From contig CP048488.1 of NCBI GenBank assembly GCA_025560025.1, forward strand, positions 1 to 64,000: DNA of 64,000 bases, written 5' to 3'. Origin of the DNA: Agrobacterium tumefaciens (lineage in GTDB: Bacteria > Pseudomonadota > Alphaproteobacteria > Rhizobiales > Rhizobiaceae). The notes below the pieces were generated by a model, which saw only the letters and a program-made list of their open reading frames with translations, was not told the origin of the DNA and did no database searches. Made by a program: the position numbers and the translations under genes. Within the stretch, counting starts at the first letter, position 1. Each line of letters starts with the position of its first letter. Below are positions 17,466-26,057 of the stretch, piece by piece.

Positions 17466-18257
17466 ATGACCGCTGCCGCATTCCCTGCAACACCCCCCGC
17501 CGCTACCGATCATACGCTGCTGGTCCAGGGCGTCTCCAAAAGCTTCAGTCGGCCTGACGGGTCGGAAGTGCGTGCTCTGGACCATGTGGATCTCGTTGTA
17601 CGGGACGGCAGCGTCACCTGCATCATCGGTGCAAGCGGCTGCGGCAAGAGTACCCTGTTGCGCATCGTCGCTGGCTTGGAACCACAGTTCGGCGGGACGG
17701 TGCTGCTGGGCGGTCGGCCGCTGAAGGGACCGGGCCTTGACCGAGGCATCGTGTTCCAGGACCACCGCCTCGTTCCCTGGATGACGGTGGAGGCTAACAT
17801 CGCCTTCAGTCTCCACCGTTTGCCCAAGGCGGAGCAGCGGCGAGTCGTGACTGAGAAGTTGAAGCTGGTGGGCCTTGAAGGATTTGGGCGGTCCTATCCG
17901 CACCAACTGTCCGGTGGTATGGCGCAGCGCGTCGCCATCGCGCGCGCGCTTGCGCACCAGCCGGAGTTACTGCTGCTGGACGAGCCCTTCGGTGCGCTCG
18001 ATGCGCTGACCCGCCTCCAGATGCAGGACGAGGTGCTGCGCATCCGCCATACTGACAATCTGACCACCGTGCTCATCACTCATGACATCGAGGAGGCCAT
18101 CTATCTCGCAGACGAGATCGTGGTGTTCTCTGATCGTCCCGGCCGTGTACGGGCGCGGTTTACCGTGGAGCTGCCCCATCCGCGCGACCGCGGCGATCCC
18201 GCCTTCGCCCGTCTGCGCCATGAGTTGCATGCCCAGTTTTTCCACCACCGCAATTAG
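17466..18257 (+). CDS. ABC transporter ATPase, SsuB/TauB type
   Basis: Nucleotide-binding subunit for the preceding permease. It has Walker A GASGCGKST, Q-loop FQDHRLVPWMTV, signature LSGGMAQRVAIARAL and Walker B LLLLDEPFGALD, followed by the switch histidine in LITHDIEEA. I chose ATG 17466, which has GAGGGG five bases upstream; an ATG at 17454 overlaps the permease stop and would add four residues. The C terminus has the PGRVRARFTVELPHPRDR region usual for this subfamily. Confidence 0.92.
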   Translation: MTAAAFPATPPAATDHTLLVQGVSKSFSRPDGSEVRALDHVDLVVRDGSVTCIIGASGCGKSTLLRIVAGLEPQFGGTVLLGGRPLKGPGLDRGIVFQDHRLVPWMTVEANIAFSLHRLPKAEQRRVVTEKLKLVGLEGFGRSYPHQLSGGMAQRVAIARALAHQPELLLLDEPFGALDALTRLQMQDEVLRIRHTDNLTTVLITHDIEEAIYLADEIVVFSDRPGRVRARFTVELPHPRDRGDPAFARLRHELHAQFFHHRN

Positions 18258-18283
18258 CTCATTTTGAAAGAAAGTCGTCCAAG

Positions 18284-19246
18284 ATGCTAAAAAAAAACAT
18301 TGCCAAAACTGCCACTGCCTTGGTCGCCGCCGCACTTCTCTGGGCCGGTTCCGCTGCAGCGGAGACCGTAAACATTGGATTCATGCCGTTCGTGCCTTAT
18401 TCCGCCATCCTCCTGGCCAAACAAAAAGGTTGGGTAGATGAGGAGTTTACCAAGGCCGGCTTGAAGGACGTGGAGATAAAGTGGCACCAGTTCGCGGGCG
18501 GTCCGCCGGTGAACGAGGCCTTCGCCTCGGGCGCTCTCGACATTGCCGCGCTGGGCGACACGCCCTCCCTCATCGCCTTCGCCAATGGCATCGATACTCG
18601 CTTTGTGGGCCTCGCCTGCAAGGGGGCCAAGGCTGAGGCGCTGATAGTGCTCAAGGACAGTTCGGTGAAGACAGTGAAGGACTTGAAGGGCAAGAAGGTC
18701 GCTACCCTGCGCGGCGGCAATGTACATGAGCTGCTGGTACTGGTGCTGGCCGAGGCCGGCCTGAAGATTTCCGACGTTGAGTTTCTCAATCTTGGCCTGC
18801 AGGACATGGGCATTGCCCTCACCAAGGGCGACGTCGATGCCGTCCTGGTGTGGGAACCGCTACTTACCAAATTGGACAGCGAGGGTGTCTCGCGTACCCT
18901 GCGAGACGGCGCCGGCCTGAAGAGTAACCTCAACCCGATAGTCGCCTTAGGCAGCTTCGCCGCCAAGCATCCGGATGTGCTGAAGGCCTATTTGCAGGCG
19001 GTAAAGCGCGGGGCCGAGGCATTGCGCTCTGATCCGGCCGGTTCAGCCCAGGTCCTCGCGCCGGTAGTAGGCCTGACGCCAAAGCAGACTGAGCTCGCCT
19101 TCTCCCGTTTCGAGTGGAAACCGACCGTAACCGAGGCGGACCAGGCAGAGCTGGCGGATTCCGTGAAGTTCCTCCTGGACAACCACTTCATCAGGCAAAC
19201 GTTCGAAGTCTCCAGCTTCGCGGATCAGGCCTTTTTCAATTTCTAA
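18284..19246 (+). CDS. Periplasmic binding protein, SsuA/TauA/NMT1 type
   Basis: A 320-residue solute-binding protein with a cleavable signal peptide (MLKKNIAKTATALVAAALLW then AGSAAA, cleavage before ETVNIG). Family features include the N-terminal NIGFMPFVPYSAILLAKQKG, ASGALDIAALGDTPSLIAFA and the DAVLVWEPLL segment. Third gene of the importer operon, 26 bp after the ATPase. It should deliver an anionic organic substrate, probably a sulfonate, to the permease. Confidence 0.9.
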   Translation: MLKKNIAKTATALVAAALLWAGSAAAETVNIGFMPFVPYSAILLAKQKGWVDEEFTKAGLKDVEIKWHQFAGGPPVNEAFASGALDIAALGDTPSLIAFANGIDTRFVGLACKGAKAEALIVLKDSSVKTVKDLKGKKVATLRGGNVHELLVLVLAEAGLKISDVEFLNLGLQDMGIALTKGDVDAVLVWEPLLTKLDSEGVSRTLRDGAGLKSNLNPIVALGSFAAKHPDVLKAYLQAVKRGAEALRSDPAGSAQVLAPVVGLTPKQTELAFSRFEWKPTVTEADQAELADSVKFLLDNHFIRQTFEVSSFADQAFFNF

Positions 19247-19410
19247 CGCGAGGCAGAGGATGCCCGAGACCTCGCTCCGAGGCTTTGGCGGCATCCGGAG
19301 GATCAGACCCGGAACTATTTCGATCTTGATTTTTCGACCAAAAACGCACGTTCACGCAACTTGGGTCTGGCTCAGCAACACGAACACGCGTTCAACAAAA
19401 TGAGAAGGGT

Positions 19411-20292
19411 ATGTTGATGGGCGTTCGCCAAGTATTCGGGCTTGGGCTGATGATATCAGACCCAATCACTACGGCAGATCTTGTTACGGTCGCCCGAACG
19501 GCTGAGAAGGCGGGATTCACGACACTGACTATCGGGGGCAGGGAAACCATCCTGGATCCAACAACAATCCTGGCCGCGCTGGCGGCCAGGACCGAGCAGA
19601 TCGGGCTGGTTGCGGCGGTGAACGTCGATACGGCTCTGCCTTATGATTTTGCACGCCGTCTGGCGTCTCTTGATCACCTCTCGAGTGGACGGGCAGGCTG
19701 GAAGCCATATTCGACTGCCGATGAGCCTGAAGAAGCCCGGATCGCGGAGTTCGTGCATGCCGTCAGCCACCTCCTGGACAGCTGGGATGACGATGCCGCC
19801 CTTTACGACAAGGAGAGTGGAATTTATGTCGACATCAGCAAGGTTCATCGGCTCGATCACATCGGGGAATATTATAGGGTAGCTGGCCCGCTCGATATAC
19901 CACGCGCCCCTCAAGGTCGACCGGTCCTGGTTCGAGAGGTCCTCGCTGCCGATCTTGCCGAAGGCGCATGGCCCACGGCGGACATCATTGAAATCGTTCC
20001 GGTCCCCGGTCAGAGCACGAACAAGCCCCTCGCACCTCGTGCCGAGGGAAATACCACCCTTCTAAGTATCGTTGCAGACACTAACGATCTCGCGTCGATG
20101 CATGCACTGCTCAACGATGGGGACGTTGATGGAGCAACTGTCCGTGTAGCGCCACGGATCGATGCCGTCGCGCGGGCAGCGAGAGATATTGGGTTATGGT
20201 CAAAGCCGCGCGGAAGCAATTTGCGTGACACGCTTGGGTTATCTCGTCCGGAAAGCCTGTTTGCCCTTAGAAGAAATGGAGTTTCCGCATGA
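19411..20292 (+). CDS. Short, divergent LLM-class flavin monooxygenase homologue
   Basis: A 293-residue protein of the luciferase-like (LLM) family, NtaA/SnaA/DszA branch. Family sequence is clear in the middle (LAARTEQIGLVAAVNVDTAL and FARRLASLDHLSSGRAG) and at the C terminus (SNLRDTLGLSRPESLFALRR). It is more than 100 residues shorter than typical members. The WN-VTS motif after SGRAG is replaced by WKPYST, and the conserved AGSS-GR-FAA block is absent. It may be a non-catalytic partner or a decaying paralogue. Its stop overlaps the next LLM gene (ATGA), so the two are translationally coupled. Confidence 0.75.
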   Translation: MLMGVRQVFGLGLMISDPITTADLVTVARTAEKAGFTTLTIGGRETILDPTTILAALAARTEQIGLVAAVNVDTALPYDFARRLASLDHLSSGRAGWKPYSTADEPEEARIAEFVHAVSHLLDSWDDDAALYDKESGIYVDISKVHRLDHIGEYYRVAGPLDIPRAPQGRPVLVREVLAADLAEGAWPTADIIEIVPVPGQSTNKPLAPRAEGNTTLLSIVADTNDLASMHALLNDGDVDGATVRVAPRIDAVARAARDIGLWSKPRGSNLRDTLGLSRPESLFALRRNGVSA

Positions 20293-21536
20293 CCAGCCGT
20301 CCTCTCGCTCTTCTGGTCAATCCCCTGCTGTGCGGCCACCACGAGGCAGCCTGGCGGACGGAACGCGCACAGCCCGAGCGGATTCACAGTCTCGATTACT
20401 TCCAGCAACTCGCCCGGACTGCCGAACGTGGACGATTCGACGCCGTGTTCATGGCCGACTTTTTCATCTTCAATCCTGCGGTCATGTACAGCCCGCGTTG
20501 GGAAGTCGAGCCCGTCACGCTCTTGTCTGCGGTCGCTCAAGCAACCGAGAATCTCGGTTTCATCGCCACGGGCTCGGCGATCTTCTCCGATCCGGTTGAG
20601 ATCGCCCGGGTCTTTTCGACCTTCGACCATGCCACGGGAGGCCGCGCTGCCTGGAACATCGTGACCTCGGGCGAGCCAGCGGCCGGTGCCAACTACGGCC
20701 TCGATAAGCCGATCCCCCATGCCGAGCGCTATGAATTGGGCGCGCGCAACACAGAACAGGTGCTCGCATACTGGGACGGCGCACCGGTCCCCGACGATGT
20801 TGCACCGATTGCCCGTCCGGTCCAGGGCCGCCCGGTTCTGGTGCAGGCCGGGTCTTCCGCCACGGGGCGAGATTTCGCGGCCCGTTTCGCCGAACTGGTG
20901 TTTAGCGCCCAATGGAATTTCGAAGCTGGCAGGGACTTCAGAAATGACCTTAGGCGCCGCGCCGTGACGCATGGCCGAAACCCCGATGATGTGCGTCTTA
21001 TCCTGGGCCTCAGCTTTGTCATCGGCTCCACCGAGGCAGAGGCCCGCAGCAAGAAGAAGGCGCTTGACGACCTGATCCTGCCACACGCCTCTCATAGCTG
21101 GCTACAGAGTTTCGGTATCGACCTGACCGCGTTCGATTTCGACGAGCCCCTGCCGCGGACACTCGGGAACATCGATCTGTATGAGGGCATCAAGAGCCGC
21201 TTTTCGGTCATTTCATCCCTGGTTGACAGCACATCGCCACTAACCATCCGGCAACTGGCCAGCGCCTTGGCCGGAAGCCGCGGCCATCATCTTGTTATCG
21301 GCACGCCGGAACAAATCGCTGATGCGGCAGAAACCTGGTTTCTGGGAGGGGCGACGGACGGATTTATGGTGATGCCCCATGAATTGCCTGCGGAATTCGA
21401 GTTGTTTGTGGACGAGGTCATCCCGATCCTGCGTCGTCGAGGCCTCGTGGATCGCGATTATCGTGGACATACGCTTCGCGAGAACCTTGGGCTGCCCATC
21501 AGCCCGTCCGCGCCGTCATGGGCATTCCAGACATGA
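20289..21536 (+). CDS. LLM-class flavin-dependent monooxygenase (NtaA/SnaA/DszA type)
   Basis: A full-length 415-residue FMN-dependent monooxygenase homologue. The motifs are FDAVFMADFF, LSAVAQATENLGFIATGSAI, ARVFSTFDHATGGRAAWNIVTS-like sequence, GRPVLVQAGSSATGRDFAAR and the C-terminal GATDGFMVMPHELP. Members use FMNH2 from a separate reductase to cleave C-S or C-N bonds (sulfones, nitrilotriacetate). The gene overlaps the short LLM gene before it and a 54-codon ORF after it. With the sulfonate-type importer upstream, organosulfur use is likely but the substrate is unknown. Confidence 0.88.
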   Translation: MTSRPLALLVNPLLCGHHEAAWRTERAQPERIHSLDYFQQLARTAERGRFDAVFMADFFIFNPAVMYSPRWEVEPVTLLSAVAQATENLGFIATGSAIFSDPVEIARVFSTFDHATGGRAAWNIVTSGEPAAGANYGLDKPIPHAERYELGARNTEQVLAYWDGAPVPDDVAPIARPVQGRPVLVQAGSSATGRDFAARFAELVFSAQWNFEAGRDFRNDLRRRAVTHGRNPDDVRLILGLSFVIGSTEAEARSKKKALDDLILPHASHSWLQSFGIDLTAFDFDEPLPRTLGNIDLYEGIKSRFSVISSLVDSTSPLTIRQLASALAGSRGHHLVIGTPEQIADAAETWFLGGATDGFMVMPHELPAEFELFVDEVIPILRRRGLVDRDYRGHTLRENLGLPISPSAPSWAFQT

Positions 21537-21697
21537 ATATCGAACAGGGTTCCACCGGACAGCGGCGGCAAGATAGCTGTCGCAATTCCGAGCATGTTCG
21601 GGATACGCACGTCTTTAAAGACCTGTCCGTCGATTACGGACTTGCAAGCGGCGTGCAGGGCCCGCGTTCGCATCCCATGATGGTGGGCCTGTCATGA
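21533..21697 (+). CDS. Small ORF (54 aa) overlapping both neighbours
   Basis: ATG at 21533 overlaps the stop of the LLM gene (ATGA) and its own TGA at 21695-21697 overlaps the ATG of the SDR gene (ATGA). It therefore fills the gap exactly and is coupled at both ends. The 54-residue product (MNIEQGSTGQRRQDSCRNSE, HVRDTHVFKDLSVDYGLASG, VQGPRSHPMMVGLS) matches no family I know. Double coupling is unlikely by chance but possible; it could also be the remnant of a larger gene. Confidence 0.4.
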   Translation: MNIEQGSTGQRRQDSCRNSEHVRDTHVFKDLSVDYGLASGVQGPRSHPMMVGLS

Positions 21698-22464
21698 CAT
21701 ATCCTTCGCAAATCCCCAACATCTCGAAGCTGTTTGACCTTTCCGGTCGGAGGGCCGTCATCACGGGCGGCGCTCGGGGGATCGGGCGCGCTATCGCTGA
21801 CGGCTTCTTAGAAGTGGGAGCTGATGTCGTCTGCATCGACCGTGGATGGGAAAGCTCTGACCTCCCGGCCGATAACCGGCAGATTGTCACGGCCGATCTT
21901 AGCGACCGCAGCGACCTGAAGCGCGGATTCGATGAAGCTGTGGAGCGACTGGGGGGCCAGATCGATGTCCTTGTCAACAACGCAGGCATCTGGGACGACA
22001 CGCCGTCGCTCCATATGGAGCTTGAGATGTGGGACAGGATCATCGAGGTCAATCTGACTGCGGCCTTCGCGCTGAGCAGGCATGCAGCCAGGCTGATGCT
22101 TCCCCGAGGCCGCGGACGAATAATAAACATTGGCTCCATCCGCAGTCTGAGGGGAGGCCACAATGCGGCTGCCTATGCAGCCAGCAAGGGAGGGATCGCC
22201 TTGCTCACTCAGACCTTGTCGAATGAATGGGCACCTTCAGGACTAAGGGTCAATGCCATAGCGCCCGGCGCTATGGTCACCGTCCTGACTGAAAAGCTGC
22301 GCCACGATCCTGAAGTGGTCACCCGCTTCATCGAGCGCATCCCTGCCAGAAGATGGGGATCGCCCGCCGATGTGGCGGGCCTGGCGATCTTCCTGGCCAG
22401 CGACGCCTCCGATTATGTCACTGGTGCAATCATCCCCTGCGACGGGGGGTTCCTTGCCGGTTAA
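21694..22464 (+). CDS. Short-chain dehydrogenase/reductase (SDR)
   Basis: A classical SDR of 256 residues. The N-terminal cofactor motif is TGGARGIGRAIADGF, NNAG occurs in VLVNNAGIWDD, and the catalytic set is Ser in NIGSIRSL and Tyr-X3-Lys in YAASKGG. The C terminus IFLASDASDYVTGAIIPCDGG is typical. It should oxidise an alcohol or reduce a ketone with NAD(P)H. It is coupled to the small ORF and LLM gene upstream and precedes the GMC oxidoreductase, so it may process the carbonyl product released by the monooxygenase. Confidence 0.92.
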   Translation: MTYPSQIPNISKLFDLSGRRAVITGGARGIGRAIADGFLEVGADVVCIDRGWESSDLPADNRQIVTADLSDRSDLKRGFDEAVERLGGQIDVLVNNAGIWDDTPSLHMELEMWDRIIEVNLTAAFALSRHAARLMLPRGRGRIINIGSIRSLRGGHNAAAYAASKGGIALLTQTLSNEWAPSGLRVNAIAPGAMVTVLTEKLRHDPEVVTRFIERIPARRWGSPADVAGLAIFLASDASDYVTGAIIPCDGGFLAG

Positions 22465-22623
22465 TCGAGCGAAACACGTTTTTCTGGAAAAGCAGAGACC
22501 GGACCAAAGGAAAACAGGAACTGATGAAGTGGTCTCAATCCACGCAGCGCTGGCTCGTTCGAGGCGAAACGGTTCAACAGGAACGCCGGTAAAGTTTCAT
22601 TCTCAACACGTGGGAAGAAAATC

Positions 22624-24249
22624 TTGAAGCAAGTAGAAGCTGATGAATTCGATTTCATCGTCGTCGGAGGAGGATCCGCTGGCGCTGCCGTCGCTGCAAG
22701 ATTGGCTGAGCGTGCGGACTTGCGGGTTCTGCTCCTGGAAGCTGGTCGACAGCAGTCCGGCATCCGGTTCCGGCTGCCGATATTGACTCCGTTCGCGCTT
22801 GCGAAAGAGGATGCAGTCTGGAACTTCACGACATTGCCTGAACCCGGCCTCAATGGCAGGGAACTTGTCTGGCCGCGCGGCAGGGGACTTGGGGGTTCCT
22901 CTCTCATCAATGGCATGCTCTGGGTACGGGGAGACCCGGTGGAGTATGACCTCTGGGCTGCCTCAGGCTGTACCGGCTGGTCTTATGGCGATCTGCTGGA
23001 TTTCTTCAAGCGCAGCGAAACATACATTCCCGGTGATCCGGCGAGCAGAGGGCAGCGCGGGGCTGTGACGGTTACCAGGCACCGTCCAGCAGATCCTCTC
23101 TCTGATGCCTTCCTGAAGGCTTGCGGTAACATGCAGGTATCACAGCAGGATGATTACAATGCGGGTATTTCGGAAGGCGCAGGCTATCTCCAGTTCAACC
23201 AGCGCCGGGGATTGCGTCATGGCACAGACCGTGCCTATCTCTCGCCCGCCAGCAGGTGTGCTAACCTGACCATTCGCGAAGGCGCTGTTGCAAACCGCAT
23301 CCTCTTCGAAGGGAAGAGAGCGATCGGGGTGGAGTATCGCGCGGCTGATGGCCTGAGATGTGCCATCGCACGGCGGGAGGTCGTTCTATCCTGCGGCACC
23401 GTCCAATCCCCGAAGCTGCTTGAGCTTTCGGGTATAGGGGACGGTGAGGTGCTTGGCCGGGCAGGTATCGTGCCACTGGTGCACCTCCCGGGCGTCGGAG
23501 AAAATCTGCGCGATCACCTTAATGTGCGCGTCGGATTTCGTACCCGTTTCCGCGGCACCCTGAATGATGTCCAACACAGCTACGTCTGGAAGGTACGCGC
23601 CATGCTTTGCTGGCTTGCGCGAGGCGGCGGTCCCCTATCTACCATAGGGGCGACAGCCCATGCATTTGTGAGAACCCGGTCGGACCTCGAACGGGCGGAC
23701 GTGAAAATCCAGATGCTGCATTTCAGTGCACCCCACAATACCGGAAATATCAGCGGACGTCTGGATGAGTTTCCCGGCTTCAGCATCTCGACGTTCGTCC
23801 TGAGGCCGAATTCGACGGGTTCCAGCCACATCCGGTCGGGCGCCGCCGCGGAGCCGCCGGCGATCGTTGCGAACTACCTTTCACACGAGGAGGATCTCCG
23901 CTCGATGCTCGGTGCCTTTCGATTCATCAACAGAATTGCCTCGGATTCGGTCTTTGATGATCTTATGGTCTCACGGGACAACGACCTCGCGGGTCTGCAG
24001 AGCGATCAGGACATCCTGGAATGGGCAAAAACAACCGGTCTGACGTCCTACCATCCCATCGGAACGTGCAAGATGGGTACGGATTCCGCAAGCGTCGTCG
24101 ATCCGAGACTGAGAGTGATCGGTGTTGACGGACTGAGAGTCGTTGATGCGTCCGTCATGCCGACAATGCCATCCTCCAACACGCACGGACCCACCGTCAT
24201 GATTGGGGAGAAGGGGGCGGCAATGATCCTGGAGGATAGTTTGTCGTGA
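22624..24249 (+). CDS. GMC-family FAD oxidoreductase (choline-dehydrogenase-like)
   Basis: A 541-residue glucose-methanol-choline oxidoreductase. The FAD-binding motif is FIVVGGGSAGAAVAARL at residues 10-27. It is followed by WPRGRGLGGSSLINGMLWVRG and the second GMC signature SCGTVQSPKLLELSGIG. The catalytic-end motifs are SYHPIGTCKMG and SSNTHGPTVMIGEKGA. The start appears to be TTG at 22624 after GGGAAGAAAA; no better in-frame ATG lies before the FAD motif. It is 160 bp after the SDR gene and probably oxidises an alcohol intermediate of the same pathway. Confidence 0.92.
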   Translation: MKQVEADEFDFIVVGGGSAGAAVAARLAERADLRVLLLEAGRQQSGIRFRLPILTPFALAKEDAVWNFTTLPEPGLNGRELVWPRGRGLGGSSLINGMLWVRGDPVEYDLWAASGCTGWSYGDLLDFFKRSETYIPGDPASRGQRGAVTVTRHRPADPLSDAFLKACGNMQVSQQDDYNAGISEGAGYLQFNQRRGLRHGTDRAYLSPASRCANLTIREGAVANRILFEGKRAIGVEYRAADGLRCAIARREVVLSCGTVQSPKLLELSGIGDGEVLGRAGIVPLVHLPGVGENLRDHLNVRVGFRTRFRGTLNDVQHSYVWKVRAMLCWLARGGGPLSTIGATAHAFVRTRSDLERADVKIQMLHFSAPHNTGNISGRLDEFPGFSISTFVLRPNSTGSSHIRSGAAAEPPAIVANYLSHEEDLRSMLGAFRFINRIASDSVFDDLMVSRDNDLAGLQSDQDILEWAKTTGLTSYHPIGTCKMGTDSASVVDPRLRVIGVDGLRVVDASVMPTMPSSNTHGPTVMIGEKGAAMILEDSLS

Positions 24250-24383
24250 TAGTCGTTCGACATTGACAGGTTCAGCGTCTGTGGGTGCCGCCCAAATTCA
24301 GAAGGAGAATATTTTGATCCGAGACCTGGACCTGGTTCGCAATGACTTTTCTGTTTGATTAGGGATGATTGGTAACGTTCTGC

Positions 24384-25280
24384 CTAATTTCCTGCAATGC
24401 GTGTTAGCCATGCATCCAGGAGGCGTGCGATCGTCTCGGGTTGCTCTTCTTGTACGAAATGGATCCCAGCGCCTGCTGCTTCTATTTCCAAATTACGGAT
24501 GGTAACCTGACTCCACTTCAATATGGCATCGGTGAGTAGAAAACCAGGTTTGAATGTCAGCAGTAGCTTGGGAGTATCGCTCGTATTGAGCCAGTTTACC
24601 GCCTGTTCCAGGAATGCCACAGTGCTTGCTGGCTCGCCATCCACAGGAAGATTGCGTGGTCCTGCGAGTATCGCCTTGCGCGAGTGCGGCGTCGGAAACG
24701 GCGTTTGGTATTGCCTTAGGTCCTCCGGCGCCAAAGGGGTAAGGAAAAACCAGGGGAAAAGCTCAGTCAGGAAGCGGTTTTCCTGCTGAACGAAGATTTC
24801 ACCTTCGCCCGGTTGGCGCAGCTTCGCCCGGCGGGTGACGAATTCCGGTGACAGATCCACCGAATCAATGTTCCGTAACACTGGCTCGAAAAAGGCCACG
24901 GCTCGGACGCGGTCTGGATTCCGGCTGGCCCAGTTTAGTCCAAACGCTGCGCCATAATCCTGCAGAACCAGCGTCACATTCCTTAGGTCGAGGGCGTCGA
25001 ACCAAGCGTCAACGTAACGCTGCTGATTCTCCAATGTGTATTCGATATCAGGCTTGCTAGATTGGCCGTACCCGATCAGATCGACGGCCAATAGCCGACC
25101 GTGTCCATGGAGACGGCGGAATATGTGGCGCCACAGATAGGAACTCGTGGGATTGCCGTGGAGAAAGACGATTGGCGCACCTGAACCATGTTCAACCGTG
25201 TGGATTTGCAGGCCGAATGCCGGCACATCATACGCTTTCGCGCCGTCACCAAAGGCGGAATGTGGTGATTTCTCAGTCAT
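24384..25280 (-). CDS. Alpha/beta hydrolase, haloalkane-dehalogenase-like
   Basis: With ATG 25280 (AAGGA upstream) the product has 298 residues and aligns by eye with LinB/DhaA-type haloalkane dehalogenases. It shares HGNPTSSYLWRH (41-52), DLIGYGQSSKPD, nucleophile Asp108 in LVLQDYGAA, Glu132 in FFEPVLR, and His274 in GIHFVQEEQPE. Asn43 of the halide site is present. The tryptophan that follows the nucleophile in true dehalogenases (the second halide-binding residue) is Tyr109 here, so dehalogenase activity is uncertain. The TTG at 25298 used by the longer frame is less likely. It is the last gene of a minus-strand run with two AhpD-like genes and a flavoprotein. Confidence 0.85.
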   Translation of the reverse strand: MTEKSPHSAFGDGAKAYDVPAFGLQIHTVEHGSGAPIVFLHGNPTSSYLWRHIFRRLHGHGRLLAVDLIGYGQSSKPDIEYTLENQQRYVDAWFDALDLRNVTLVLQDYGAAFGLNWASRNPDRVRAVAFFEPVLRNIDSVDLSPEFVTRRAKLRQPGEGEIFVQQENRFLTELFPWFFLTPLAPEDLRQYQTPFPTPHSRKAILAGPRNLPVDGEPASTVAFLEQAVNWLNTSDTPKLLLTFKPGFLLTDAILKWSQVTIRNLEIEAAGAGIHFVQEEQPETIARLLDAWLTRIAGN

Positions 25281-25294
25281 GTGACGGTGTTCCT

Positions 25295-25918
25295 TCAAGC
25301 CGAAACGAAGAACTGAGGGTCGGGAAGCACGTTCAATGCTATGGTCAAACGATTGCCGTAGGAGAAGAAAGCAGAGACTTCCAGCACCTCCAGAATCGCG
25401 GGTTCGCTGAAGCCAATCGCTCGGAGCCGGGCGAAGTCGTCACTGCCCACACTATGGGGCGTAGCGGCCAGCTTCTGCGCCAAATCGGCCAGCGCTCGCT
25501 CGCGTGGTGCCAACGTCACATCATTATGGTTTCGAGCAATCCGGTCCGCCAACACACGATCTCCAAGGGCGGCTGCCAACGCCGGGCGGTGGTTGAACAC
25601 GCAATAGCTGCAGCCTGTCGCTACAGACGTCACGACTGCGATCAACTCACGCTCGGATGCGCTGAGATGGCTGTTGCTCTGGTCGAACAGGTGCTCATAG
25701 AAGGCCATAATACGCAGAGCGGTACCCGGATTGGCAGACAGCGCCGTCAGGAAATTCGGGACAAAACCGAACTTCTTTCGAATCCTCATATGGATGTCGC
25801 GCAATTTCTGGGGCAGTTCGTCCTCTGTCGGAACGCGAAGACGCGAAATGGGCTCTTCCAACTGCCCGGTCGATACGGGAGATGAAGTGACGGAATGGGG
25901 CGCTGTTGCCTGGCTCAT
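25295..25918 (-). CDS. AhpD-like carboxymuconolactone-decarboxylase-family protein
   Basis: A 207-residue protein of the peroxidase-related AhpD/CMD fold. It has the redox motif C-X2-C in ATGCSYCVFNH, with the histidine three residues after the second Cys, and the repeat-like ERELIAVVTSVATG upstream. These proteins are small all-helical oxidoreductases with reactive cysteines. A second, related gene lies at 27317-27886, on the other side of the acyl-CoA-dehydrogenase-like gene. Probably part of one transcription unit with the dehalogenase-like gene, 14 bp downstream. Exact role unknown. Confidence 0.85.
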   Translation of the reverse strand: MSQATAPHSVTSSPVSTGQLEEPISRLRVPTEDELPQKLRDIHMRIRKKFGFVPNFLTALSANPGTALRIMAFYEHLFDQSNSHLSASERELIAVVTSVATGCSYCVFNHRPALAAALGDRVLADRIARNHNDVTLAPRERALADLAQKLAATPHSVGSDDFARLRAIGFSEPAILEVLEVSAFFSYGNRLTIALNVLPDPQFFVSA

Positions 25919-26057
25919 AATGGAAAGTCTCCCGATTGTGGGGTTGAAGTCGAGATCGCTGTTAAAATCCCTTTGCGGCGACTACGTCCCCGATCGCCAC
26001 GATGCGTCGAGTAGCAATGAGTCCGCCACGCCAACGAATCTTGCAAAGATCGCCATG

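Noticed and set aside
22524..22592. 22-codon frame with AGGAA upstream between the SDR and GMC genes
   Set aside because: Very short, polar, no overlap with either neighbour; chance is the simpler explanation.
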